Source: an uncultured Eubacteriales bacterium
Lineage (GTDB): Bacteria > Bacillota > Clostridia > Oscillospirales > CAG-382
NCBI GenBank assembly: GCA_934446095.1
Contig: CAKSDR010000043.1
Location: forward strand, 1-11,050
DNA length: 11,050 nt
Reading direction: 5' to 3'
The notes below the pieces were generated by a model. It worked only from the letters and a program-made list of their open reading frames with translations, was not told the DNA's origin and ran no database searches. Below, piece after piece: positions 1 through 6,268 of this stretch. The position numbers were made by a program, and so were the translations under genes. How positions within the stretch are numbered: position 1 is the first letter of the stretch; each line of letters begins with the position of its first letter.

Positions 1-73
1 TGCCTCCGGTCGGAATCGAACCAACGACACGGGGATTTTCAGTCCCCTGCTCTACCAACTGAGCTACAGAGGC
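1..73 (-). tRNA. tRNA-Phe (anticodon GAA)
   Basis: The minus strand folds into a full cloverleaf of 73 nt: 7-bp acceptor stem (GCCTCTG with CGGAGGC, one T-G pair), 4-bp D stem, 5-bp anticodon stem GGGGA/TCCCC around the loop CTGAAAA, 5-nt variable loop, and a 5-bp T stem around TTCGATT. The anticodon is GAA, which reads Phe codons, and the discriminator base is A as expected for tRNA-Phe. The discriminator is the last base before the window edge, so whether CCA is encoded and whether other tRNAs follow cannot be seen. A perfect-consensus promoter lies about 45 nt upstream of the mature 5' end. Confidence 0.97.
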
Positions 74-123
74 AAATTAAAAACCTCGCCTTATTGATTT
101 GCCACAGCAACTCAACGGTAATT

Positions 124-152
124 ATTATAACATACCGGTTTCGTTTTGTCAA
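124..152 (-). promoter_or_regulatory. Consensus sigma-A promoter for tRNA-Phe
   Basis: On the minus strand a perfect -35 box TTGACA (152-147) is followed by a 17-bp spacer and a perfect -10 box TATAAT (129-124). Transcription would begin near 117, leaving a short leader before the tRNA at 73. It lies downstream of the epimerase stop codon at 192, so the tRNA need not depend on read-through from the operon above it. Confidence 0.9.
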
Positions 153-170
153 TAGCAAATTAATTTATTT

Positions 171-186
171 CCTGCAAAAATGCAGG
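171..186 (-). terminator. Small hairpin after the epimerase gene, weak terminator candidate
   Basis: A perfect 6-bp inverted repeat (CCTGCA and TGCAGG, 4-nt loop) sits five bases past the epimerase stop codon. On the minus strand it is followed by an AT-rich but not T-only stretch (AAATAAATTAATTT), so the poly-U tract of a strong intrinsic terminator is missing. Its position between a stop codon and the tRNA-Phe promoter is the main support. Confidence 0.3.
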
Positions 187-191
187 CGGCT

Positions 192-1046
192 TTATACACA
201 ATATTTTATTGTATGCGTACGCGCAAACTCACAGCCCGGCTCTACTTTATTTATGCCTGCTTTTTTGGTGATATCGTAATTATCATCAGCATAGTCATGA
301 AGTCCGCACCACGGTTCAAGGCAAATATAACCGGCCTGAGGTTTTGTCCACAAAAGAAAATAGTCAAAACCGTTAAAATCAAGTTCCGTGCCGGCTCCCG
401 TAACATTATTTTTAAGTATTGCCTTTCTCGATTTAAGATCGGTAAATACAAGCGCGTCCGTATTGAAATACTTATACTTCAGTTTTAATTCCGTGCCCTC
501 TTCGCTTATTGTTTCTTTTTCATGCGCCAAAAATCTTCCGCACGGCAGCGTGCTTTCAAACTTTTCTTTTTTCTCGAAAATAACGCTGTAATCTTCAATT
601 CCCGAGGGGCACGCATGCGCCTCATGCGCTCCTATCGAAAAATACATGGTATTTTCCCCGCAGTTTTTAACAGAGTAGTCTATTTTTACCGCATTTTCAA
701 TCAATGTATATGTTATTCTCAGTTCAAATTCGAAAGGAAACTGCTTTTTTGTTTCATCATCGGATTTTAGCAAAAAAACCGCTTTTTCTTCGCCGGCATA
801 CTCCGTTAAAAACTCCTTTTCCCTTGCGAAGCCGTGCTGAGCAAGAAAATATTCTTTACCTTCATAGGTGTATCTGTTTTCTTTAAGTCTTCCGCATATG
901 GGAAACAAAACAGGAGCTTGGCCGGACCAGAAGCGTTCGTCACCGTTCCACAATTTTTCCTCGCCTTTGTATTTTATGCTTTTAAGTTCGGCCCCGACAG
1001 AACTTATTGATACTGAAAGTTTTTCGTTTTTTAAGAAAGTCAACAT
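192..1046 (-). CDS. Aldose 1-epimerase (mutarotase) family protein, LacX-like
   Basis: A 284-residue protein of the galactose mutarotase-like superfamily, which interconverts alpha and beta anomers of sugars or related hexose derivatives in the cytoplasm. Visible family landmarks are LFPICGR (residues 47-53), HGFAR (71-75), the catalytic-type histidine in IGAHEAH (His141) and the catalytic-type glutamate in CLEPWCG (Glu244), in the usual order and spacing. Length is normal for LacX-like members (about 290). There is no signal peptide. The ATG at 1046 is preceded by AAGGAGAA at good spacing. The gene starts 34 bp after the lipoprotein stop with no terminator between, so it is probably the last gene of the nfeD-SPFH operon. 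LacX-type members are divergent and their true substrate is usually unknown; no sugar pathway gene lies nearby to name one. Confidence 0.88.
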   Translation of the reverse strand: MLTFLKNEKLSVSISSVGAELKSIKYKGEEKLWNGDERFWSGQAPVLFPICGRLKENRYTYEGKEYFLAQHGFAREKEFLTEYAGEEKAVFLLKSDDETKKQFPFEFELRITYTLIENAVKIDYSVKNCGENTMYFSIGAHEAHACPSGIEDYSVIFEKKEKFESTLPCGRFLAHEKETISEEGTELKLKYKYFNTDALVFTDLKSRKAILKNNVTGAGTELDFNGFDYFLLWTKPQAGYICLEPWCGLHDYADDNYDITKKAGINKVEPGCEFARTHTIKYCV

Positions 1047-1080
1047 GTTCTTCTCCTTTTATTTAGTTATATTTTTACAT

Positions 1081-1647
1081 TTAATCCGCAAGTATGACGC
1101 CTATATCCTTCATTTCGCCCGTGTCAGAACCTATCAGGATATATTCCGCGTCCTTAAAAGTGGTTGTTTCATCATTTGCAAATACAATAAAATTGCTGTC
1201 TGCATCCGCATTTTGACTTCTTCCGCGAACGCAGTAGCAGTACTTGTAATTTTTTGAAAAAATCTCATCCGGAACTTTTTTAAAAATTCTCCACGCGTCG
1301 GAAAACTCGACTTCGATTGTGTTTTCTTCGGTACCTATCTGAAAAGAATTTTTGTTGACCGAAAAATTGCTTTCGCCGTCGTTGTACGGAACTTCAAACT
1401 CTTCGGCACCCTTTGTAAAATCGCCGTCTGAAACCCCGCACCTTCCCTCCATGTCATTGAAGCGTCCGGTATCGTAATACAAAATTCCGCCGGTTTTTAT
1501 AAGGTTTACATGTTCTCTTTCTGAGTTCAAATCGGAAGCGTCCCCCGGTATAAAGTCATCAGGAACTCTTATAGGCAATGTATCGTAACATGAGCAAAGC
1601 GCAAAAATCAACGATGAAATCAAGCATATAAAAACAATTTTTTTCAT
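1081..1647 (-). CDS. Small putative lipoprotein of unknown function
   Basis: A 188-residue protein I do not recognise. It opens with a lipoprotein-type signal: Met-Lys-Lys, a hydrophobic stretch (residues 4-17) and a lipobox reading Leu-Cys-Ser-Cys, with Cys20 the likely lipidated residue. After processing it would be tethered to the outer face of the cytoplasmic membrane. The mature part is acidic and without repeats or membrane segments. It has two close cysteines in a YCYCV stretch near residue 138 that could pair or bind something. The ATG at 1647 follows GAGGAG at normal spacing. It begins 16 bp after the DUF1287 gene stop, so the two are almost certainly co-transcribed. The product looks like an extracytoplasmic partner of its neighbours, but no activity can be assigned. 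Confidence 0.8.
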   Translation of the reverse strand: MKKIVFICLISSLIFALCSCYDTLPIRVPDDFIPGDASDLNSEREHVNLIKTGGILYYDTGRFNDMEGRCGVSDGDFTKGAEEFEVPYNDGESNFSVNKNSFQIGTEENTIEVEFSDAWRIFKKVPDEIFSKNYKYCYCVRGRSQNADADSNFIVFANDETTTFKDAEYILIGSDTGEMKDIGVILAD

Positions 1648-1663
1648 AGAATCTCCTCTTTTG

Positions 1664-2317
1664 TCAACTCATTCTGTAATGCCCTATAATATCGTCTCTT
1701 GTTTCCAAAATATCCTCCTCATAGTATTTCTGATTCGGTCTTCCGTGGTGTATGACGAAAGATGTTCCGTTTTTGTTTCTCTTGTCGGACACAATTCCTA
1801 TATGATTTTTAAAAACCACAATATCTCCGCCCTGCCACTCGCCTATTTTTGATACATCAGTAGTACATGGTATGGCATTGCTGTCGAAAAACACTTTGAG
1901 GTTCGCAACCCTTCTGAAATCAATATTTTTGTCAACAATCTCTATATTGTACTTTTCGCGGTTATTCAATATGTCATCATTTACAAGTTCCATAAGATCA
2001 TATCCTGCATCGCAAAGTCCGAATGCAACAACGTCTGTGCAAACGCCGCATTCGTCATCCGGATATCCGCCGGCATAATATTTGCTTTCATATTTCGGTT
2101 TTTTCCGAATATATTCTCTTACATTCTGCAATATATCTGTCTGGTCGTCAATTCCGTCGCCGTCCATGTCGGTTTTGCTTACATAAGTTTCTATATTGAA
2201 ATCCTTGTTTTCGTACTTTCTTTCCGGAATTAAATTAAATTCGTGCAGCAAATATACTATTGATGCAGCAAGCAAAACAAATATTATAAATTTTTTTAAT
2301 CTTCCCCTTTTTTTCAT
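1664..2317 (-). CDS. DUF1287 family protein, membrane-anchored, NlpC/P60-like
   Basis: A 217-residue protein with an N-terminal membrane anchor or uncleaved signal (residues 9-25, after a basic KKRGRLKK start), so the bulk is outside the membrane. The rest matches the DUF1287 pattern as I know it: YYAGGYPDDECGVCTDVV (Cys93 in the place of a cysteine-peptidase nucleophile), a DFRRVANLKVFF block (133-144), GDIVVFKNHIGIVSDK (His172) and a C-terminal HH...GHYR segment (190-214). This layout resembles NlpC/P60-type papain-like folds, so a cell-wall or amide hydrolase role is plausible but not shown. Residues 50-58 (DMDGDGIDD) form an EF-hand or dockerin-like calcium loop. The ATG at 2317 is preceded by GGCGGTGAT, a near-perfect Shine-Dalgarno. 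It lies 47 bp after the SPFH gene without an evident terminator. Confidence 0.85.
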   Translation of the reverse strand: MKKRGRLKKFIIFVLLAASIVYLLHEFNLIPERKYENKDFNIETYVSKTDMDGDGIDDQTDILQNVREYIRKKPKYESKYYAGGYPDDECGVCTDVVAFGLCDAGYDLMELVNDDILNNREKYNIEIVDKNIDFRRVANLKVFFDSNAIPCTTDVSKIGEWQGGDIVVFKNHIGIVSDKRNKNGTSFVIHHGRPNQKYYEEDILETRDDIIGHYRMS

Positions 2318-2364
2318 GACATCACCGCCGAAACAAAATATGCCGCATACAATAAGATTTTTTA

Positions 2365-3258
2365 TTATTTTTGAATATCTTCTTTAACCGAAGAAACAAT
2401 GCCTTGTGCAAGGCCTGCAAGCCCCTGAATTTCGGACGGAATAATAATCTTTGTTGCCTTTCCGTCGGCGGCTTTTTCAAAAGCCTCAAGCGCCTTAATT
2501 TTAACATATCCGTCTGTAGGAGCCGCTTCGTTTATTTTTCTTATGCCTTCGGCAATTGCCTGTTGAACCTTTATAATTGCCTGTGCCTGGCCTTCCGCTT
2601 CTCTGATTGCAGCTTCTTTCTTTGCGTCTGCGCGCAAAATTGCCGATTCCTTTTCCCCTTCAGCAATAAGGATTGCTGATTTCTTGTCACCTTCCGCACG
2701 AAGAATTGACTCTCTTCTTTCACGTTCCGCCTTCATCTGACGTTCCATCGCATCTTGAATCTCTCTCGGAGGAATAATATTTTTAAGTTCAACTCTGTTT
2801 ACTTTTATTCCCCAGGGATCAGTCGCTTCATCAAGAATTGCGCGCATTTTTGTATTTATTGTATCCCTTGAAGTCAAGGTTTCATCAAGTTCCAAGTCAC
2901 CGATGATATTACGCAAAGTTGTTGCAGTCAAGTTTTCTATTGCCATCATCGGGCGTTCAACACCATTAGTGAAAAGTTTCGGGTCGGTTATCTGGTAGTA
3001 GACAACAGTGTCAATCTGCATTGTAACGTTATCTTTTGTAATAACCGGCTGAGGCGGAAAGTCAGCAACATGTTCCTTTAAACTGATCGGTCTGCTCACC
3101 TTGTCAATAAACGGAACTTTTACATGAATTCCGACACCCCATGTGGCGGCATATGCGCCGAAACGTTCAACTATGCATGCGTGTGCCTGCGAAACAATGC
3201 GTACATTCGCCATAATAAGCATGATTACAAGAACTGCAAAAATAATAATATATATCAT
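2365..3258 (-). CDS. SPFH/Band 7 (stomatin/QmcA-like) membrane protein
   Basis: A 297-residue stomatin-type protein. Residues 2-18 form an N-terminal membrane segment. Residues about 19-175 form the SPFH (PHB) domain, with the family signatures VERFGAY, FPPQPVITKDNV, DTVVYYQITDP, LRNIIGDLELDETLTSRD and PWGIKVNRVELKNI. Residues about 168-245 are an Ala/Glu/Lys/Arg-rich coiled coil used for oligomerisation, followed by a short tail. Members form large ring or cage assemblies in the membrane and are linked to membrane microdomains and quality control of membrane proteins. The ATG at 3258 lies two bases after the NfeD stop codon, with its GGAAG ribosome site inside the nfeD 3' end, so translation is probably coupled. 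The NfeD pairing is the classic context of this family. It differs from FloA-type flotillins, which lack this QmcA-like motif set. Confidence 0.95.
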   Translation of the reverse strand: MIYIIIFAVLVIMLIMANVRIVSQAHACIVERFGAYAATWGVGIHVKVPFIDKVSRPISLKEHVADFPPQPVITKDNVTMQIDTVVYYQITDPKLFTNGVERPMMAIENLTATTLRNIIGDLELDETLTSRDTINTKMRAILDEATDPWGIKVNRVELKNIIPPREIQDAMERQMKAERERRESILRAEGDKKSAILIAEGEKESAILRADAKKEAAIREAEGQAQAIIKVQQAIAEGIRKINEAAPTDGYVKIKALEAFEKAADGKATKIIIPSEIQGLAGLAQGIVSSVKEDIQK

Positions 3259-3260
3259 AA

Positions 3261-3683
3261 CTAATCTTCCTTTCTCACTATAAGTTTAATGCCTTCTATT
3301 TTTACGATTTTCACCTTTGTGCCCGCTTCAATGCGTTCCCCGTTTTCACTCCGTGCCGTCCAAATCACGCCGTTAATCACAAGCGTTCCCATGTCGAGAT
3401 CATTGTCAACCGACTCTTTAAGTATTGCACTTTTGCCGATAAAACTGTCGGAATTTGTCGGAATTTTACTTTTTAAACCCTTAATTGCTGTTTTTCGAAA
3501 AACAAGGAGAAAAACTATTGCACTTAAGACAAATACTATCAGTTGTATAATTAAATTGTCTGTAAAGAACGCCGAAAACATGGCACAAACAGCCCCGCAC
3601 ACAAACCATATCGAGACAAACTGTACCGTTGCGGCCTCGACAAGCGCAAGCACAACTGCCAAAATAAGCCATACTGCTTTCAA
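3261..3683 (-). CDS. NfeD family protein (short, protease-less form)
   Basis: A 140-residue protein with three closely spaced hydrophobic segments (about residues 3-18, 22-39 and 44-62), then a soluble OB-fold domain (about 80-138) with the NfeD-type pattern FIGKSAILKESVD...GTLVINGVIWTARSENGERIEAGTKVKIVKIEGIKLIVRK. It lacks the ClpP-like protease domain found in long NfeD proteins, so it is the short form that acts as partner of an SPFH protein, presumably at the membrane. The start is TTG at 3683, chosen because AGGAGG lies seven bases upstream; no ATG or GTG fits as well. It is the first gene of the operon: a plausible promoter lies just upstream and the SPFH gene follows two bases after its stop. 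Confidence 0.93.
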   Translation of the reverse strand: MKAVWLILAVVLALVEAATVQFVSIWFVCGAVCAMFSAFFTDNLIIQLIVFVLSAIVFLLVFRKTAIKGLKSKIPTNSDSFIGKSAILKESVDNDLDMGTLVINGVIWTARSENGERIEAGTKVKIVKIEGIKLIVRKED

Positions 3684-3723
3684 CTACTCTCCTCCTTTTT
3701 AAAAGTTTGTTTTTTCTAAATCT

Positions 3724-3752
3724 ATACTATCATATTCCCGCACTGTTTGCAA
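3724..3752 (-). promoter_or_regulatory. Candidate promoter of the nfeD-SPFH operon
   Basis: On the minus strand TTGCAA (3752-3747, four of six to consensus) is followed by a 17-bp spacer and TAGTAT (3729-3724, four of six). Transcription would start near 3717, about 34 nt upstream of the TTG start. It is the best -35/-10 pair in the stretch between the tRNA-Gly terminator and nfeD, but other AT-rich -10-like words overlap it (TATGAT, TATAGA). Confidence 0.4.
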
Positions 3753-3868
3753 TAGAAAAGTTTTTCAAAATGCAGCAATAAAAAAGTCAAAACACAGAGA
3801 TATTTGCGCCGCAGATACTCACGGCATCCGGCGGTCGTTACTGTTTTTTTACGCAAGTGACAGTTTTT

Positions 3869-3913
3869 AAAAAACATAAAAATCGGAATGGAGCATAAAG
3901 TCCATTCCGATTT
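3869..3913 (-). terminator. Intrinsic terminator of tRNA-Gly
   Basis: A perfect 13-bp inverted repeat (3880-3892 with 3901-3913; arms AAATCGGAATGGA and its complement) encloses an 8-nt loop. On the minus strand the stem is followed by TTATG and then a T6 run. The first base of the stem is the last base of the encoded CCA, so the hairpin starts directly at the tRNA 3' end. It insulates the tRNA from nfeD. Confidence 0.85.
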
Positions 3914-3986
3914 GGAGCAGGCAACGGGAGTCGAACCCGCAGCCACGGCTTGGGAAGCCGTCATTTTACCGCTAAACTATGCCTGC
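3913..3986 (-). tRNA. tRNA-Gly (anticodon CCC), CCA encoded
   Basis: The minus strand gives a cloverleaf of 71 nt plus an encoded CCA. The 7-bp acceptor stem is GCAGGCA/TGCCTGC. The D arm is GTTT...AAAT. The anticodon stem ACGGC/GCCGT encloses the loop TTCCCAA, and the T arm carries TTCGACT. The anticodon CCC reads the Gly codon GGG, and the discriminator T agrees with tRNA-Gly. It is transcribed alone, from a perfect-consensus promoter about 85 nt upstream, and ends in its own terminator. Confidence 0.96.
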
Positions 3987-4070
3987 ACATATTAAGATTT
4001 GCAAAAACGTCATTTTACCAAATGCATGCACGTCCGCAAATTTTTCTCGTTTTTTTGTTCATTGAAGAAT

Positions 4071-4099
4071 ATTATAGCAAAGTATATTTATGTTGTCAA
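4071..4099 (-). promoter_or_regulatory. Consensus sigma-A promoter for tRNA-Gly
   Basis: On the minus strand TTGACA (4099-4094), a 17-bp spacer and TATAAT (4076-4071) form a perfect consensus promoter. Transcription would start near 4064, giving a leader of about 78 nt to be removed by RNase P. The -35 box begins 12 bases beyond the hairpin that ends the SLH gene. Confidence 0.9.
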
Positions 4100-4110
4100 G
4101 TGTTTTACCC

Positions 4111-4147
4111 GTTTTGAAAGGGCTGAAATCATTCAGCCCTTCAAAAC
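4111..4147 (-). terminator. Hairpin terminator of the SLH-PBP gene
   Basis: An inverted repeat pairs GTTTTGA and AGGGCTGA with TCAGCCCT and TTCAAAAC around a 6-nt loop: 15 bp with a single bulged A. It starts nine bases after the stop codon at 4156. The U tract is short (TTTC), with T and A runs built into the stem base, so it may work on either strand. Position and stem strength make it the likely end of the SLH transcript. Confidence 0.65.
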
Positions 4148-4155
4148 GATAAATA

Positions 4156-5886
4156 TTATCTTTTCATTACGCCAAGACCGCTTAATTTAATAATAAGATC
4201 GCCGAAGTCGGATTGCAAAAGTTTTATAAATTCCGAAACCTTCGGGTTTTCTTCATCGCGGCATACCGCGTAGTAATATGTTGTAAAAGGATATTGTCCG
4301 GAAGAGATTGTGTCGTCATTCGGCTGAATCCCGTTTATATCCATAAGTTCGAGTTCCTGCAGACTGCCGTAAAAGGCTTTCATGTTGGTGTAATAGTAAT
4401 AAAGACTATATCCTATGGCGTAACTGCTTTTATTCATCTTATTATAATCAATTACGTCGGTAAGAATATTCGCCATAAGGACGCTTGTTCGCTCGCGGCT
4501 TATTTCCTCATTTATATTATGCCCGTTTAAAATAAACTTTTCCATCTGAGCATGGCTTCCACTGTCATTGTTTCTGCAGTAAGCGGCAAGGTATTTGTCA
4601 TCTCCGCCGAGCGTCTTCCAGTTATTTATGCTATTGTTTACATATATTTCATAAAGTTGTTCCCGGGTTATGTTTTTGACGTTGTTTTCGGATGAAGTAA
4701 AGAAAACGAGCGCCTCGTTTGCTATCGGAACATATTTCAGTTTTACTCCCTTATCCTGCGCATATTTTTTTATCTCATCGCTCGGATCGGGCACAAAAAT
4801 AAGTTCAACTTCGCCGTCTATGAGTCTTTTATATGAATTTGAAGTTTTTGAATGCTTCTTGGGTTTGGCGTCGCTGTTTTCACTGTTAATATAGTAATGG
4901 TTGTATATATTATTTGTTATTTCATATGTGGATGTAGACCCGTCAAGAATCGGGATTTCCTGCGTGGGGGCGTCGTCGCGCCTTATTACCGGAGCATTTT
5001 TCGACAGAAGGACTTTCATCATATCATATAAGTACAAAACGCAGTCATGTCTTGTAAAATATTTCTGCGGATTAAAGAAATATTCGTCGTCGGCGCTGTC
5101 CTCAACTTCTTTCAGTTCCACGTCAACCGGCAGAAAATAACCGTTTGATAAAAGAATATCGTACGATTTTGCCGCATAATCTGATATTTCCGAAACGTCC
5201 TGATACTTCGAATAGTCAACGTCGCCTTTGTCTTCGGCATAACCCAAATAATCAAGCATGCGATGCGTCATCACAACCAACTGTTCCCTTGTAACAGAAG
5301 ATGCCGGATTGAAAGTTCCGGTCTTTGAAAATACGCCGATATCAGCAAGCGCCGTAATGCTTCCGGCAGCCCAGTTATCTGCAGGAACGTCCGAATAATA
5401 AGAAACTCCCAAAACAGGTTCTATTGAAAACATTCTTGCAAACACTACCGCCATCTGCGCACGTGTTAAAGTTCTTTTCGCGCCGAACGATCCGTCGTCA
5501 TACCCCGAAAAGACGCCTCTTGCAGTCATCTGACGTATATACATATCATAGTACATGGTTTTTCCTTCGAGAATATCCGTGTACTTGTTTTCGTAACTTT
5601 CCTTTGAAACAGTGAATTCTTCCTGCTTCGGCAGAAAAGCGTATGAATACCCATCGAATGGACCTATGCCGAGAGGGATTATTTCATTTGTCGCCTTATT
5701 TCTGCAAATATAAACGCTGCGGCTTGAATAGTCGTACTCTTCATCAGACTTTAAGGCCTTAACTACGTATGTTTCTTCTGCGTCCGTACTGCTTTTTTCA
5801 TCTTGAACTTTTGCGAACACACTCATAGGCAAAAGCAAAGACAGAGCCGAAAACAAACACAGTAATTTTTTTGAAATTTTTTTCAT
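4156..5886 (-). CDS. Secreted SLH-domain protein fused to a PstS-like substrate-binding domain
   Basis: A 576-residue surface protein. A signal peptide (1-25, ending VFA before Lys26) is followed by a pre-SLH region. Three S-layer-homology repeats follow at about 112-155, 160-213 and 227-293. The first contains GVFSGYDDGSFGAKRTLTRAQ; the third is degenerate, with an acidic insertion around 255-268. SLH repeats bind pyruvylated wall polymers, so the protein should sit on the cell surface. From about 310 it matches the PBP-like family of phosphate-binding proteins: LDGSTSTYEI (314-323) is the ligand-loop motif, then VELIFVPDPSDEIKKYA, EALVFFTSSENNVKNITREQLYEIY, and RNNDSGSHAQMEKFI (438-452), the second ligand-loop type. 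PstS proteins bind phosphate for an ABC importer, but no pstCAB genes are visible, so uptake, storage or sensing remain open. The ATG at 5886 follows AGAGGTG. The gene stands alone between its own promoter and hairpin. Confidence 0.9.
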   Translation of the reverse strand: MKKISKKLLCLFSALSLLLPMSVFAKVQDEKSSTDAEETYVVKALKSDEEYDYSSRSVYICRNKATNEIIPLGIGPFDGYSYAFLPKQEEFTVSKESYENKYTDILEGKTMYYDMYIRQMTARGVFSGYDDGSFGAKRTLTRAQMAVVFARMFSIEPVLGVSYYSDVPADNWAAGSITALADIGVFSKTGTFNPASSVTREQLVVMTHRMLDYLGYAEDKGDVDYSKYQDVSEISDYAAKSYDILLSNGYFLPVDVELKEVEDSADDEYFFNPQKYFTRHDCVLYLYDMMKVLLSKNAPVIRRDDAPTQEIPILDGSTSTYEITNNIYNHYYINSENSDAKPKKHSKTSNSYKRLIDGEVELIFVPDPSDEIKKYAQDKGVKLKYVPIANEALVFFTSSENNVKNITREQLYEIYVNNSINNWKTLGGDDKYLAAYCRNNDSGSHAQMEKFILNGHNINEEISRERTSVLMANILTDVIDYNKMNKSSYAIGYSLYYYYTNMKAFYGSLQELELMDINGIQPNDDTISSGQYPFTTYYYAVCRDEENPKVSEFIKLLQSDFGDLIIKLSGLGVMKR

Positions 5887-6122
5887 ACCTTTTCACCTCT
5901 TCATAATAAAATATTTAAAACAACCCTTTTCGGGAAATTTCAGAAATTTTCTGCGCCGTAAAATCATTTTGCAGCCGGTAAAAAGAACAAAAAAGTGCAT
6001 TCGTTAATAAATATCAAAACGAACACACATTGCCGCACACTTATAAAATTGCAATACGAAACGAAAAATCCTGACAGCATGCGCGTATATTTTTTACAAA
6101 AAGATTTGCCAAGTTATTTCAC
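5887..6122 (-). other. Long 5' untranslated leader of the SLH-PBP gene
   Basis: About 236 bases separate the predicted transcription start (near 6122) from the ATG, and no coding sequence is convincing on either strand. The leader is AT-rich with two small hairpins near its 3' end: CAGAA/TTCTG at 5941-5953, and CCC-GAAAA-GGG close to 5930. I recognise no known riboswitch core in it. Its length makes post-transcriptional control possible, but a second promoter nearer the gene is not excluded. Confidence 0.45.
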
Positions 6123-6128
6123 ACTTGT

Positions 6129-6157
6129 ATTTTAGCATATGCCGAATCTTTTGTCAA
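6129..6157 (-). promoter_or_regulatory. Near-consensus promoter upstream of the SLH-PBP gene
   Basis: On the minus strand TTGACA (6157-6152) is followed by a 17-bp spacer and TAAAAT (6134-6129), eleven of twelve bases matching consensus. The start would be near 6122. It lies below the hairpin at 6192-6220, which separates it from the acetyltransferase remnant. Confidence 0.75.
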
Positions 6158-6191
6158 CAGATAAAACCGCTCCATATTTTATAAAGTCTGT

Positions 6192-6220
6192 AAAAGCGGG
6201 GGCGAAATGCCCTCGCTTTT
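6192..6220 (-). terminator. Terminator hairpin after the GNAT pseudogene
   Basis: A 12-bp stem pairs AAAAGCGGGGGC with GCCCTCGCTTTT (one G-T wobble) around a 5-nt loop. On the minus strand it ends CGCTTTTACAGACTTT, so the U tract is only four long before interruption. It is A/T-flanked on both sides and may act in both directions. It lies about 50 bases past the ancestral stop of the acetyltransferase and just above the SLH promoter. Confidence 0.65.
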
Positions 6221-6268
6221 GAAAATCTTTAATTTACTGCAGTTTTTGCATAAAGTTTTCTTTTAAAA

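Noticed and set aside
868..1257. Open frame of 129 codons on the plus strand
   Set aside because: It lies antisense across the end of the epimerase and lipoprotein genes, has no ribosome site and its composition is that of a complementary-strand shadow.
3795..3850. GC-rich stretch with short inverted words (gccg...cggc, ccgccgg) between tRNA-Gly and nfeD
   Set aside because: The words do not build a consistent long stem and I recognise no riboswitch core; not enough to call a structured RNA.
3722..3964. Open frame of 80 codons on the minus strand
   Set aside because: It runs through the tRNA-Gly gene and its terminator, so it cannot be a real coding region.
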